From NCBI GenBank assembly GCA_029775855.1, contig JARVJZ010000003.1:1-64000 (forward strand): 64,000 nucleotides of DNA, in the 5' to 3' direction. Both the position numbers and the translations under genes were made by a program. This document shows positions 29,755 to 40,225 of the stretch, in pieces. How positions within the stretch are numbered: position 1 is the stretch's first letter; each line of letters starts with the position of its first letter. The notes beneath the pieces are model-generated. The model had not been told where the DNA came from. It was given only the letters and a program-made list of their open reading frames with translations, and made no database searches. The stretch is from Nitrososphaeria archaeon. Its GTDB lineage: Archaea > Thermoproteota > Nitrososphaeria > Nitrososphaerales > JAAOZN01.

Positions 29755-29937
29755 ATGTCTAGTGAAAAATTCACCAAAGGACAAACATGGGGTGCCTTAA
29801 AGAAGGCTTGGAAGGCATATAAAATAGCCAAGGTTCAAAACGACAAAGAGAAGATGAAAGAGTACGCTAAACGCATACAAACACTACAAAAAGAGCTAGG
29901 GCTAACAGTAGCAAAGTTCCCAGACCTAGGCCTCTAA
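29755..29937 (+). CDS. Small Lys-rich hypothetical protein (60 aa)
   Basis: MSSEKFTKGQTWGALKKAWKAYKIAKVQNDKEKMKEYAKRIQTLQKELGLTVAKFPDLGL; own intergenic region. Confidence 0.6.
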   Translation: MSSEKFTKGQTWGALKKAWKAYKIAKVQNDKEKMKEYAKRIQTLQKELGLTVAKFPDLGL

Positions 29938-30014
29938 AACCCACCCTCCCCCCTTCTTTTTAAAAATGCGATATAGTTAAGAGCAAGTTTTGCACATTCT
30001 CTGCTTGTTAGAGA

Positions 30015-31922
30015 ATGGCAGCGTTTCTATCTGAGGCTAAAATGGAAAGCGAAGTATATCACCAAACACTGAAAACCAAGATAGAGCCAAAATACTTAGA
30101 GCGGCTTATGAAGATAGATAACCCACTGCTGCACTCTTTTGTAGCCAAATATATCGACTTATGCCAACCTGATCAAGTTTATGTTTCAGCGGGGACAGAG
30201 GAAGATATAGAATATATAAGGCGGGCAGCCATAAGAGATGGTGAAGAAATCAAGCTCGCAACAGAAGGACACACTATCCACTTCGATAACTACTATGATC
30301 AAGCTAGAGATAGAGAACATACAATCATACTTGTAGAAAAAGGTCTGAACCTAGGTTTCGGCATCAGAACAGGCAACAGAGAAGAGCTGCTAAAGGAAGT
30401 ACACGAAATCTTAAAGGGTATAATGAGGGGACATACCCTATATGTATGCTTCTACAGCCTAGGTCCAGCCGACTCGCTCTTCTCTATACCAGCTGTACAG
30501 CTCACAGACTCGAGCTATGTAGCTCATAGTGAGAATATTCTCTACAGACAGGGTTATAACATGCTTGTGAAGCAAGGTAAGAGTGCACGCTTCCTTAAAT
30601 TTGTTCATTCTCAAGGTGAGTTGGATGAGAGGAAAACATCGAAGAATCTAGATAAACGAAGAGTCTACATAGATTTAGAAGGCGAGACGGTTTACAGCAC
30701 AAACACACAATACGGCGGCAACACAATAGGGTTGAAGAAGCTTGCTATGCGTTTAACGATAAACAGAGCGTCTAAAGAAGGGTGGCTTACAGAACACATG
30801 CTTCTCATGGGTATACACGGCCCAAACAACAGAGTAACATACTTCGCTGGAGCATACCCTTCTATGTGCGGCAAGACTTCAACAGCTATGATGGAGGGCG
30901 AAACCCTCGTGGGTGATGATATAGCGTATCTTAGAAAAGTTAACGGCGAGGTAAGGGCGGTCAATGTTGAAAAGGGCATCTTCGGCATAATCCAAGGCAT
31001 AAACTCTAAGGACGACACTATCCAATGGGAGGTTCTACATAGCCCAGTGGAGATAATCTTTTCGAACGTTCTAATGACAAAGGACGGTGATGTTTACTGG
31101 GATGGGCATGATGGGCCTATACCTGAAAGTGGAATAAACCATTCTGGCGAATGGTTCATTGGGAAGAAAGATAAGTCGGGTAAAGCCATTCCTTGTTCAC
31201 ATCCCAATGCCAGATTTACGGTCGAATTAAAACACTTCAGAAACCTTGACCCTAATTGGGACGACCCTCAAGGTATTCCTCTTAGAGCGATAGTTTATGG
31301 CGGCAGAGATTCCGACACTTCTGTACCGGTTGAGCAGAGCTTTGATTGGGTACACGGTATAATCACTAAGGGCGCTGCGCTTGAGTCTGAAACCACGGCT
31401 GCTGTGTTAGGTAAGGAGGGGGTTAGGGAATTTAACCCAATGTCAAATCTGGACTTCCTTTCTATACCTATATCCAGATATGTTGAGGATAACTTGAGGT
31501 TTGGAGAAGGATTGAGTAATCCGCCTCTGATCTTCGGTGTGAACTATTTTATAAGGGACAGCGGAGGTGAATACCTTACTGATAAGAAGGATAAGAGGGT
31601 TTGGTTTAAGTGGATGGAGTTAAGAGTTAATAAAGATGTTGACGCAATAAAGACACCTACTGGCATGATACCTATATATGAAGACTTGAAGCCTCTGTTC
31701 AAGGAAGTTCTTAACAAAGATTACCCAATTGAGCTATATGAGAAACAGTTCATGATAAGAGTTAGGGAGAATCTAGCTAAGATAGATAGAATAACCAAGA
31801 TATACCGCACCATAGAAGGCACACCACCCATACTCTTCAAGGTCTTCGAGGAGCAGAAGAAGAGGCTACTTGATGCGCAAGCCAGACTCGGCGACTACAT
31901 CTCACCACTTAAGATAGTGTAA
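30015..31922 (+). CDS. pckG: Phosphoenolpyruvate carboxykinase (GTP)
   Basis: YFAGAYPSMCGKTSTAMMEGETLVGDDIAYLRK...VNVEKGIFGIIQGINSKDD; 635 aa. Confidence 0.93.
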   Translation: MAAFLSEAKMESEVYHQTLKTKIEPKYLERLMKIDNPLLHSFVAKYIDLCQPDQVYVSAGTEEDIEYIRRAAIRDGEEIKLATEGHTIHFDNYYDQARDREHTIILVEKGLNLGFGIRTGNREELLKEVHEILKGIMRGHTLYVCFYSLGPADSLFSIPAVQLTDSSYVAHSENILYRQGYNMLVKQGKSARFLKFVHSQGELDERKTSKNLDKRRVYIDLEGETVYSTNTQYGGNTIGLKKLAMRLTINRASKEGWLTEHMLLMGIHGPNNRVTYFAGAYPSMCGKTSTAMMEGETLVGDDIAYLRKVNGEVRAVNVEKGIFGIIQGINSKDDTIQWEVLHSPVEIIFSNVLMTKDGDVYWDGHDGPIPESGINHSGEWFIGKKDKSGKAIPCSHPNARFTVELKHFRNLDPNWDDPQGIPLRAIVYGGRDSDTSVPVEQSFDWVHGIITKGAALESETTAAVLGKEGVREFNPMSNLDFLSIPISRYVEDNLRFGEGLSNPPLIFGVNYFIRDSGGEYLTDKKDKRVWFKWMELRVNKDVDAIKTPTGMIPIYEDLKPLFKEVLNKDYPIELYEKQFMIRVRENLAKIDRITKIYRTIEGTPPILFKVFEEQKKRLLDAQARLGDYISPLKIV

Positions 31923-32036
31923 CGCATACAAATCACCAAAATATATTTGATTCGAACAGCTTTCTCTACAAATATTTATAGCAGGAGCTTTTAGCCAATT
32001 AAACTTATATGCCAAAAGAGCTAACTATACCTTAGG

Positions 32037-33461
32037 TTGCCTGGAGCAGAATTAAAACCATCAAGAAGGCTCGGTGTGCTGATTATAGCATCCATCGCGG
32101 CTTTCATGGGAACCTTAGATGGGAGTATCGTGAACCTCGCTCTACCTAGCATCGCAAAAGCTCTAAACGCGGGTTTAGGTTATTTGATATTGGTGCCGAC
32201 GATCTACCTCATCGTCTTAGCTTCCCTTCAAACCACATTTGGTAGGTTAGCTGATGTTAAAGGAAGGGTAAGAGTATTCAACTTTGGGGTAGTGGTCTTC
32301 ACAGCAGCTTCTCTACTCGCTGGGCTTTCACAAGACATCTTGCAGCTGATCTTTTTCAGAGTAATTCAAGGCGCAGGCGCTGCCATAATGGCTGCTACTG
32401 CTACCGCGATAGTAGCTGAAGCATATCCTCCTTCTAAAAGGGGTGCAGCTATCGGTGTAAATACCATGGCGGTCTACATAGGGTTAACAGTAGGGCCTGT
32501 ATTAGGAGGCTTCTTGGTTCAAGTATTCGGCTGGAGATCCATCTTTCTAGTCAACTTGCCGATCGGAGGCTTAGTGCTTCTCTTATCTGTGTATTGGCTT
32601 CGAGGCATGGGAGAAAGCTCTGTAAATCGAAGCTTTGACCTAGGGGGTTCAGCTACATTAACACTATTCCTTACCTCGCTGCTCTTAGTTTTAAGCCAAG
32701 GAGACTTAGGTTTTAACACTGTGCAGACCGCAACACTTGCATCAGTTAGTTTAATATCTCTAGCAGCTTTCGTGCACATAGAAAGAAGGGTAAACGAGCC
32801 GCTGATGGATCTTCATTTATTCACATCTAACAGATTATTCAGCGCAGGCAACATCACCGCGCTATTGAACTATTCGACAACAGCTGGAACCGTGCTTCTC
32901 ATATCTATCCATCTTCAATCCATCTTAGGCTTCTCACCCTCAGAAGCTGGGCTCATAATACTAACTCAGCCGCTAGTAATGGTTATTGCCGCACCTATAG
33001 CTGGATGGCTCTCCGACCATATAGAAGCTAGGATATTAAGCTCAATAGGCATGTTAATCAGAACTTTAGGGCTTCTTATGTTAGCTTTCTATGATGCTGC
33101 TTTAAGCAGCAGCTTTATAGTGATTCCACTATTTATTTTAGGGTTAGGTAATGGGATGTTTTCATCGCCTAACACAAACTCCATACTCAGCTCCGTAAGT
33201 AGGGAGAGGTATGGGTTAGCATCTGGAACAATTGGCACAATGAGGACGATGGGTCAATCTATTGGGATAGCTCTTATGGGTTCTATCGTGTCGTATGCAA
33301 TGCCCTCTGGAACATTTATGCACCTCAGCTCAGATGCAAGTGGATTAACCACGCTCTTCGTTAACGGCGCCAAGACAGCTTTTTTGACTGCGTCAATTTT
33401 AAGTGGAATCGGCGTCTTTACATCCTTAATACGAGGAAAGGAAATCAAGCGTTCAAGTTAA
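32037..33461 (+). CDS. MFS transporter, DHA2/EmrB-QacA type
   Basis: FMGTLDGSIVNLALPSIAKAL...GRLADVKGRVRVFNFGVV...FFRVIQGAGAAIMAATATAIVAEAYPPSKRGAAIG. Confidence 0.93.
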   Translation: MPGAELKPSRRLGVLIIASIAAFMGTLDGSIVNLALPSIAKALNAGLGYLILVPTIYLIVLASLQTTFGRLADVKGRVRVFNFGVVVFTAASLLAGLSQDILQLIFFRVIQGAGAAIMAATATAIVAEAYPPSKRGAAIGVNTMAVYIGLTVGPVLGGFLVQVFGWRSIFLVNLPIGGLVLLLSVYWLRGMGESSVNRSFDLGGSATLTLFLTSLLLVLSQGDLGFNTVQTATLASVSLISLAAFVHIERRVNEPLMDLHLFTSNRLFSAGNITALLNYSTTAGTVLLISIHLQSILGFSPSEAGLIILTQPLVMVIAAPIAGWLSDHIEARILSSIGMLIRTLGLLMLAFYDAALSSSFIVIPLFILGLGNGMFSSPNTNSILSSVSRERYGLASGTIGTMRTMGQSIGIALMGSIVSYAMPSGTFMHLSSDASGLTTLFVNGAKTAFLTASILSGIGVFTSLIRGKEIKRSS

Positions 33462-33697
33462 GAGACTCGAATAGAGCGTTTAAAGTAGCTGAGAGTTAAA
33501 GCATAGAGGATCAACACCCAAAGGATAGCCAGAAGCGCTGAGGCAGCCACTTTTATTATAGCTTCAGCCAGAGGGCTAGCTCCCACATCAGAAAGATTCA
33601 TCGGAGCAATGTATCCAAATATTATCACTGTGCCCGAAAGCACCAGCACCCAAGCTACCAACATTATAGTAATCAAAGGTAGAAGCCTACGCCACAT
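33458..33697 (-). CDS. Small two-TM membrane protein
   Basis: LLPLITIMLVAWVLVLSGTVIIFGYIAPMNLSDVGASPLAEAIIKVAASALLAILWVLILYALTLSYF. Confidence 0.55.
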   Translation of the reverse strand: MWRRLLPLITIMLVAWVLVLSGTVIIFGYIAPMNLSDVGASPLAEAIIKVAASALLAILWVLILYALTLSYFKRSIRVS

Positions 33698-33701
33698 AAA
33701 C

Positions 33702-34685
33702 CTACCACCACGTCAACAAGGCAGTTGCTACCGCTAAAATAGCCGCTACACCCGTTAGCGTTAATATTGCTCTTGTAACTTCAGTCTCATTTAACGGACC
33801 TTTGGCAAGTATTAGCCGAGTCAATGTAATAGGAGCATCTTTACTTTGTGAGGGAGCGAGTCTAAAGTCTGGGAGCACCTTAATAGGTCTCTCCTTCACT
33901 TCACGATGCTCTATAATCCTCCTAACGCTTGATAGGAAGAAGAAGGAGTTTAATATGGCTGGGAGAAGCGCTATTACACCAACAACTTCTGCGCGCCCAC
34001 ATATAGCTAAAGCGCCGTAGAGGGCTCCTAATGCAAGAGTGCCAGAGTCTCCAGGGAAGATCTTTGAGGGATTCCTATGATATAGGTAGAAGATGCTTGT
34101 CGATGCAATAAAGGGAAGCGCTGCTGTGAATATGATCCAATCTCCTCGTAAAGCGAAGGCTACCATTAGGGGTATAGTCGCTATAAGGGTAAAGCCGGAT
34201 ACGACTCCGTTGAAGACATCGATGGTGTTTATCGTGTTTGCTGTTACTGGAATAGCTATTAGGATCAGCAGCGGGTAGACTATAAAGAGCCTAACAGACT
34301 TTCCGTAAATTGGGAATAGGGGTTGAGGAACATAAGCGCCTAAGAGTATTATAGGTAATGCTGCAAGTATGAGGAGGATAGGTTTATAGTAGCCTTTTAG
34401 ATGCTTCACATCGTCTATAAAACCTATGATGCCAGCTAACAGTAGAGTGAATGATAACGCAAGCAACCTAATGTCTCGAGTAGCATAATAAAGTATGCCT
34501 TCACCAATCAGAATAGACACGATTAACGCAGGACCAGCAGGCCTTGGAATGAGTGGTCTATTAGGTTTATGCGCATCTTCCACCACCCAACCATTTCTCT
34601 TAAGAATGTTAATCAAGATCTTCATTAAAAGATATGTGAATAAACTGCTCACCACGATTACGATAAGTGCGAGCTCTATATACAA
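33702..34685 (-). CDS. Glycosyltransferase family 4 / phospho-GlcNAc-type transferase (AglH/MraY-like)
   Basis: GFIDDVKHLKGYYKPILLILAALP...NTIDVFNGVVSGFTLIA...FPGDSGTLALGALYGALAI. Confidence 0.87.
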   Translation of the reverse strand: MYIELALIVIVVSSLFTYLLMKILINILKRNGWVVEDAHKPNRPLIPRPAGPALIVSILIGEGILYYATRDIRLLALSFTLLLAGIIGFIDDVKHLKGYYKPILLILAALPIILLGAYVPQPLFPIYGKSVRLFIVYPLLILIAIPVTANTINTIDVFNGVVSGFTLIATIPLMVAFALRGDWIIFTAALPFIASTSIFYLYHRNPSKIFPGDSGTLALGALYGALAICGRAEVVGVIALLPAILNSFFFLSSVRRIIEHREVKERPIKVLPDFRLAPSQSKDAPITLTRLILAKGPLNETEVTRAILTLTGVAAILAVATALLTWW

Positions 34686-34778
34686 GCCAACACCGCCTTC
34701 GAAACCTTACTCTTAAGCATGTTAAAACTATTTTCAGCTAAAAGGTTACTTTTTATATATCGGGAAAGAGCATAGTGT

Positions 34779-35081
34779 TTGAGTGCCGATTTGAAGATAA
34801 TTGAACTTAAAGACGGTATGCGCAGAGTTGATGTCGAGGGGACAATTCTGGATAAAAGTGAACCTAGAACCGTTAATCTAAGAGCTGGTGGTCAAGCTAC
34901 AGTAGTTGAGTGCACACTTAAAGATGATTCAGGCTCTATAAAGCTTAGCCTATGGGATGACCTTATCGACAAGGTCAATGTAGGAGATACAGTAAAAGTT
35001 GAGAATGGATATGTTAACTCCTTCAGAGGGGAGCTAAGACTTAATGTAGGTAGATATGGTAGGCTGTTTGTAACAGGTTAA
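34779..35081 (+). CDS. OB-fold single-stranded DNA-binding protein (RPA/SSB-like)
   Basis: RRVDVEGTILDKSEPRTVNLRAGGQATVVECTLKDDSGSIKLSLWDDLIDKVNVGDTVKVENGYVNSFRGELRLNVGRYG. Confidence 0.87.
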   Translation: MSADLKIIELKDGMRRVDVEGTILDKSEPRTVNLRAGGQATVVECTLKDDSGSIKLSLWDDLIDKVNVGDTVKVENGYVNSFRGELRLNVGRYGRLFVTG

Positions 35082-35878
35082 ATTAAGAAGAGTCTAGTTA
35101 TGAGCATGTAGATGCTTATTCCTACTATGACTATGCTAAATACTCTGCGAAGCATTAAGCTACTCATCTTTTTAGCCAGCCTTGAACCTATTTGAGCACC
35201 AACTATTACACCTACTACTAGAGGTATAGCGTATTCAAACAGAATGTGCCCTAGAATTAGATGCATAGCCAACCCGGAGAGGGATGTGAAGATTATTGTG
35301 AATGTTGAAGTCGCCACGGCGTAATGAATCCCTACACCAAACACGATGTTGAAGATAGGCACAACAAATATGCCTCCTCCAACTCCAAACATCCCAGCCA
35401 TTACACCAGCGCCGAAGAGCGTTAACATGGAAGCAAAAACACTAATCTTCCTTGCGCTACCAGGTCTACTAGACTCAAAAGAAGACCTACCTCTATCTTT
35501 TGTAAACAGCATGCTGAGAGATATTAAAAAGAGCATAATGCTAAAGACCACAGCAAGCAGTTGGGAAGACATATACTTTGTTATATCCGCACCTAAAAGT
35601 GCTCCCGGCACAGTCGACGCTGATGTGAGTAAACCGAGCCAAAATATAATGCGTTTTTGCCTAATATACTCTATGGTTGCTGAAGTTGCCGTAGCGAAGA
35701 CCGCTACTAGGCTTGCTCCAACTGCGATATGTGTCGGCAGACCCAAGCCTAAAACTAGAGTTGGTACTATAAGAATGCCTCCACCCAAGCCTAGCATAGA
35801 GCTGAATGTTCCTATTAGGACACCTATAGGCACTAACGCTAAGAAAGAGAGAAAGGAGAGATCGACCACGTTAATCAC
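35078..35878 (-). CDS. TauE/SafE family permease
   Basis: IGTFSSMLGLGGGILIVPTLVLGLGLPTHIAVGASLVAVFATA...AGMFGVGGGIFVVPIFNIVFGV. Confidence 0.93.
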   Translation of the reverse strand: MINVVDLSFLSFLALVPIGVLIGTFSSMLGLGGGILIVPTLVLGLGLPTHIAVGASLVAVFATATSATIEYIRQKRIIFWLGLLTSASTVPGALLGADITKYMSSQLLAVVFSIMLFLISLSMLFTKDRGRSSFESSRPGSARKISVFASMLTLFGAGVMAGMFGVGGGIFVVPIFNIVFGVGIHYAVATSTFTIIFTSLSGLAMHLILGHILFEYAIPLVVGVIVGAQIGSRLAKKMSSLMLRRVFSIVIVGISIYMLITRLFLI

Positions 35879-35980
35879 ATCACACCGTTGTTTATGTATG
35901 ATATGAATATTATGCTAACACTAATTTTTAGAAAGATTAAATGATAATGTTTATTGAGCCGTGTCTACGGTTAGGTTGCT

Positions 35981-37075
35981 ATGTCCCTAACCATCGTTGA
36001 TGTAATGGTTATTCTCATATCTCTAGCTGCAGCATTTCTGCTCGCCGTAGCCACACTTGTCTTCTTTAGAAGATACATCAGACGTTTTGCAGCTAGAACC
36101 AAAACCAGATTAGACGATGTTATCTTATCGGCGATAGAATGGCCTCTGATGCTTCTTATACTTGGTGTAGGCGTAGTCTTTTCTCTTAGATACCTAAACG
36201 AGAAGATCCCAAACATCCTACCAGACTGGGTGGTTTTGAGCTTGACGCCAATCACATACGCTATCATCACACTCATGATCACTTCTTTATTGGTTGCGGC
36301 AGTTAACCAGTTAAGTTCGACGCGCATAAAGAAACTCGTTGAAAGTGTTCCTGAGAAGGAGACCATGTTTAGGCTCCTTAACCGTCTGCTTGTGTCTCTC
36401 ATCTATATAGTAGGTGGGTTGGTGGCGCTATCCATCATATATCCTGGGGTGACTGGCGCGCTTTCAACGCTGCTGCTAGGCGCAGGTTTCCTAGGTATAG
36501 TGGTGGGTCTGGCGGCTCAGAGAGTTTTAGGAAACTTGCTTTCAGGCATAAACATCAACCTAGCGCATCCTATAAGAGTTGGAGATGCTGTGATGATAAA
36601 AGGTGAATACGGCTTCGTAACCGACATAACGCTTCGCCATACCGTTATCAGAACGTGGGATAATAGACGACTCATAATTCCAAACTCGGTTCTTGATGAT
36701 GAAGTTATAATCAACTATACGCTGGAGGATCCTAAGAAGCTCTTCGGAATAGTGCTCTATGTGCCCTATGATACAAACATAGAAAGGGTGGCTCAAATAA
36801 TGATTGAAGAAGCAAAGAAGCATCCAGATGTGCTGCCAGACCTTGCACCGATATTTCAAATATTGAACTTTGAGAAGGAATCTATTCAACTAAGATTACT
36901 CTTTATGGCAAAAGATCAAGGAACCGCATTTAACACTGCGGTCGAGCTTAGGAGGAGCATAAAGAAGAGGTTCGATGAAGAAGGGATAAAGATGAGCTGC
37001 GTAACTAACTACATAATTCCTAGCCGAATAGCTATGAAGATGCCCTCTGAAGGTGTGCAAACACTTAATATGTAG
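35981..37075 (+). CDS. Small-conductance mechanosensitive channel (MscS family)
   Basis: LLGAGFLGIVVGLAAQRVLGNLLSGININLAHPIRVGDAVMIKGEYGFVTDITLRHTVIRTWDNRRLIIPNSVL. Confidence 0.93.
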   Translation: MSLTIVDVMVILISLAAAFLLAVATLVFFRRYIRRFAARTKTRLDDVILSAIEWPLMLLILGVGVVFSLRYLNEKIPNILPDWVVLSLTPITYAIITLMITSLLVAAVNQLSSTRIKKLVESVPEKETMFRLLNRLLVSLIYIVGGLVALSIIYPGVTGALSTLLLGAGFLGIVVGLAAQRVLGNLLSGININLAHPIRVGDAVMIKGEYGFVTDITLRHTVIRTWDNRRLIIPNSVLDDEVIINYTLEDPKKLFGIVLYVPYDTNIERVAQIMIEEAKKHPDVLPDLAPIFQILNFEKESIQLRLLFMAKDQGTAFNTAVELRRSIKKRFDEEGIKMSCVTNYIIPSRIAMKMPSEGVQTLNM

Positions 37076-37094
37076 CATAGAGTTGAAGTGAAAT

Positions 37095-38327
37095 ATGGTG
37101 CACATAGGGCTTAGATGCACAAAATGCAAAGCAACTTATCCTAAAGGTACGCTCTACCTATGCCCAAAATGTCAAGGCATACTTGATGTTGAATACAATT
37201 ATGATAAGATTGTTCTAAGCCGCAAAGCACTTGAACAGAGTTTAGACAGAACGGTATGGCGATATCGAGACCTACTCCCTTGCTCAAAAGAAGCAAAAGA
37301 AGTCAGCTTAGGAGAAGGGGGCACACCACTGCACAAAGCAAGTAGATTAACAGCCATTCTAGGCACGAATGTGATGCTGAAGGATGAGAGCAGAAACCCC
37401 ACCGGCTCGTTTAAAGATAGGGCTATCAGTGTAGCGGTTTCTTGGGCTATTGAGCAAGGTGCAAAGCGTCTCGTCTCTGCATCCTCTGGAAACGCAGCAG
37501 CATCTGTAGCTGCTTATTCGGCTAAGGCTGGGCTTGACTGCTACTTGCTCTTTGACTCTAAGTCTCCTCCTACAAAGCATCTCCAACCTACTGTTTATGG
37601 TGCTAAAGGTTTATCTGTGAAAAATCTGTTTACCGGCACCCCTCAAGATTTGAGTGAACTACTCTATACATTATCCAACCGCCTTGACGCATACAATATC
37701 TTCTGCTGGGCGCTCATAAACCCCTATACACTTGAAGGCAACAAAACCATAGCCTACGAGATATGTGAGGCGTTAAACTGGAGTGCCCCGGATGCGGTAG
37801 TAGTCCCAGTAGGTGGAGGAGATAACTTGGTAGCAGAGTGGAAGGGGTTCAAAGAAATGTTGGGAATGGGGTTGATAGATAAGCTGCCTAAGATGGTAGG
37901 TGTGCAGTCAACTAAAGCAGACCCTCTTGTAAAAGCGTGGAAGAGTGGCAGCGAGACAGTAGCCCCCATAGAGACACCTTCAAGCATAGCTTCAGGCATA
38001 AATGTGCCCTACACAGGAGACCACACACTTAAGGCGATAAGAGAATCTAAAGGGGCTGCTGTCGCTGTAGATGATGAAGAGATCCTTTTAGCGGAGAAAG
38101 AAATAGCCAGCTTAGAAGGGGTTTGGGTTGAACCTTCTTCAGCCTCAGCTGTAGCAGCTGTGCCTAAACTTGTGGAATCAGGCATAGTGTCAAAAGATGA
38201 TGTGGTCGTATGTGTGCTTACCGGAAGCGGGTTAAAGGATACGGACGCTGCACGGAAGTTTACACCTACTGTCCAGAAGGTTAACAGAGATTTAGAGGAG
38301 ATAATGCGTGCTTTTAAACGCATGTAA
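37095..38327 (+). CDS. thrC: Threonine synthase
   Basis: CTKCKATYPKGTLYLCPKCQGILDV...LGEGGTPLHKASRL...LKDESRNPTGSFKDRAISVAVSWA...SASSGNAAASVAAYSAKAG. Confidence 0.94.
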   Translation: MVHIGLRCTKCKATYPKGTLYLCPKCQGILDVEYNYDKIVLSRKALEQSLDRTVWRYRDLLPCSKEAKEVSLGEGGTPLHKASRLTAILGTNVMLKDESRNPTGSFKDRAISVAVSWAIEQGAKRLVSASSGNAAASVAAYSAKAGLDCYLLFDSKSPPTKHLQPTVYGAKGLSVKNLFTGTPQDLSELLYTLSNRLDAYNIFCWALINPYTLEGNKTIAYEICEALNWSAPDAVVVPVGGGDNLVAEWKGFKEMLGMGLIDKLPKMVGVQSTKADPLVKAWKSGSETVAPIETPSSIASGINVPYTGDHTLKAIRESKGAAVAVDDEEILLAEKEIASLEGVWVEPSSASAVAAVPKLVESGIVSKDDVVVCVLTGSGLKDTDAARKFTPTVQKVNRDLEEIMRAFKRM

Positions 38328-38370
38328 ACCTGAAAGTAAGATTTTATTTCTAGAAGCGCGTCATAATTAA

Positions 38371-39783
38371 TTGGATGATTTGAACGAAGATTACAGAGTA
38401 GAAAGTGATACTTTAGGGGAAGTAAGGGTGCCCGCTACAGCTTACTACGGCGCCCAAACACAGCGAGCATTAGAAAACTTCCAGATATCTAACCTGAAGT
38501 TTCCAAGTATTTTCATAAGAGCACTAGCTTTGATAAAGCTAGCAGCAGCCAAAACGAACATAACACTAGGACTATTGGATAAGCAGATAGGTGAGGCAAT
38601 AATCAAAGCTTGTGAAGAGCTCCTAAATGGTAAATTCGATGACCAATTTCCATTAGATGTCTTTCAAACAGGCTCGGGCACGTCAACTAACATGAATGTG
38701 AATGAAGTCTTAGCAAACAGAGCCAGCGAGATCCTAGGTGGCAGCAGAGGTGATAAGAAGCTTGTCCACCCAAACGACCACGTGAACATGTGCCAATCAA
38801 CAAACGATGTCTTCCCAACCGCTATTAACATAGCTTCACTAGAAACGCTAAAGAAAGACTTGCTCCCTTCTATGCGCCTATTAAGGGATGCATTCAAGAG
38901 GAAGGTGGAGGAATTTAAAGACGTTATAAAATCTGCTAGAACACATCTCCAAGATGCAGTGCCTATAACGTTGGGACAAGAGTTCAGTGGTTATGAGAGT
39001 ATGGTTGAGCATGCTATAAGAAGAGTAGAGTCAACACAGGATTCATTATGTGAAATCCCTCTTGGAGGCACAGCGGTTGGCACAGGATTAAATGCGCACC
39101 CCTCTTACGCCGCTCTGACTATAGCAGAGCTTAATAGGTTGACTGGACTTGCTTTGAGGAAAGCGGAAAACACATTTGAAGCGATGCAAAGTAGGGACGC
39201 AAATGTAGAGTTAAGCAGCGCCTTAAAAGAATATGCGGTATCCCTCATGAAGATAGCAAACGACCTACGCCTACTATACTCAGGACCAAGAACAGGCTTG
39301 GGTGAAATAATTCTACCTGCTATTCAACCAGGTTCAAGCATAATGCCGGGGAAAGTAAATCCGGTTGTGCCTGAGATGGTTAATATGGTTGCTGCTAAAG
39401 TTATAGGAAATGATGTCACGATAACTGTAGCGGGGCAAGCTGGTAACCTTGATTTGAACACTATGATGCCTATTATAGCCTACACACTACTTGAATCGAT
39501 AAGCATTCTGGCTTCAGCGAGCAGAACCCTAGCGAGATGTGTAGATGGAATCGTGGCGGATAGATTGAGATGCCTAAAATATGCAGAATCTTCCGTCGCT
39601 CTAATAACGGTCTTAGCACCTAAAATAGGTTACGAAGAAGCGGCTAAAATTGCAAGAAAGGCTCTAGAAGGGGGTAAGAGCATCAGAGATCTTGTTGTGG
39701 AAGAAGGCTTGCTGACAAAAGAAGAAGCGAATAGCGTGCTTAACCTAAAGAAACTTACAGAAGGCGGTATAATTCATGCTTAA
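38371..39783 (+). CDS. fumC: Class II fumarate hydratase
   Basis: DTLGEVRVPATAYYGAQTQRALENF...FQTGSGTSTNMNVNEVLANRASE...GSSIMPGKVNPVVPEMV. Confidence 0.93.
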   Translation: MDDLNEDYRVESDTLGEVRVPATAYYGAQTQRALENFQISNLKFPSIFIRALALIKLAAAKTNITLGLLDKQIGEAIIKACEELLNGKFDDQFPLDVFQTGSGTSTNMNVNEVLANRASEILGGSRGDKKLVHPNDHVNMCQSTNDVFPTAINIASLETLKKDLLPSMRLLRDAFKRKVEEFKDVIKSARTHLQDAVPITLGQEFSGYESMVEHAIRRVESTQDSLCEIPLGGTAVGTGLNAHPSYAALTIAELNRLTGLALRKAENTFEAMQSRDANVELSSALKEYAVSLMKIANDLRLLYSGPRTGLGEIILPAIQPGSSIMPGKVNPVVPEMVNMVAAKVIGNDVTITVAGQAGNLDLNTMMPIIAYTLLESISILASASRTLARCVDGIVADRLRCLKYAESSVALITVLAPKIGYEEAAKIARKALEGGKSIRDLVVEEGLLTKEEANSVLNLKKLTEGGIIHA

Positions 39784-39830
39784 ACAAAAAAGGGATGGGC
39801 TCCATCTTTTTGCTAGGAGCCCTTAAGAGT

Positions 39831-40172
<342 letters not shown>

Positions 40173-40225
40173 TTACCATAATATATTTAAATTGAACTAT
40201 TTGAGTTGCTCTGTAGAGTTTATGT

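Noticed and set aside
35346-35906. 186-aa plus-strand ORF
   Set aside because: Antisense to the well-supported TauE/SafE gene, with low-complexity composition typical of shadow ORFs.
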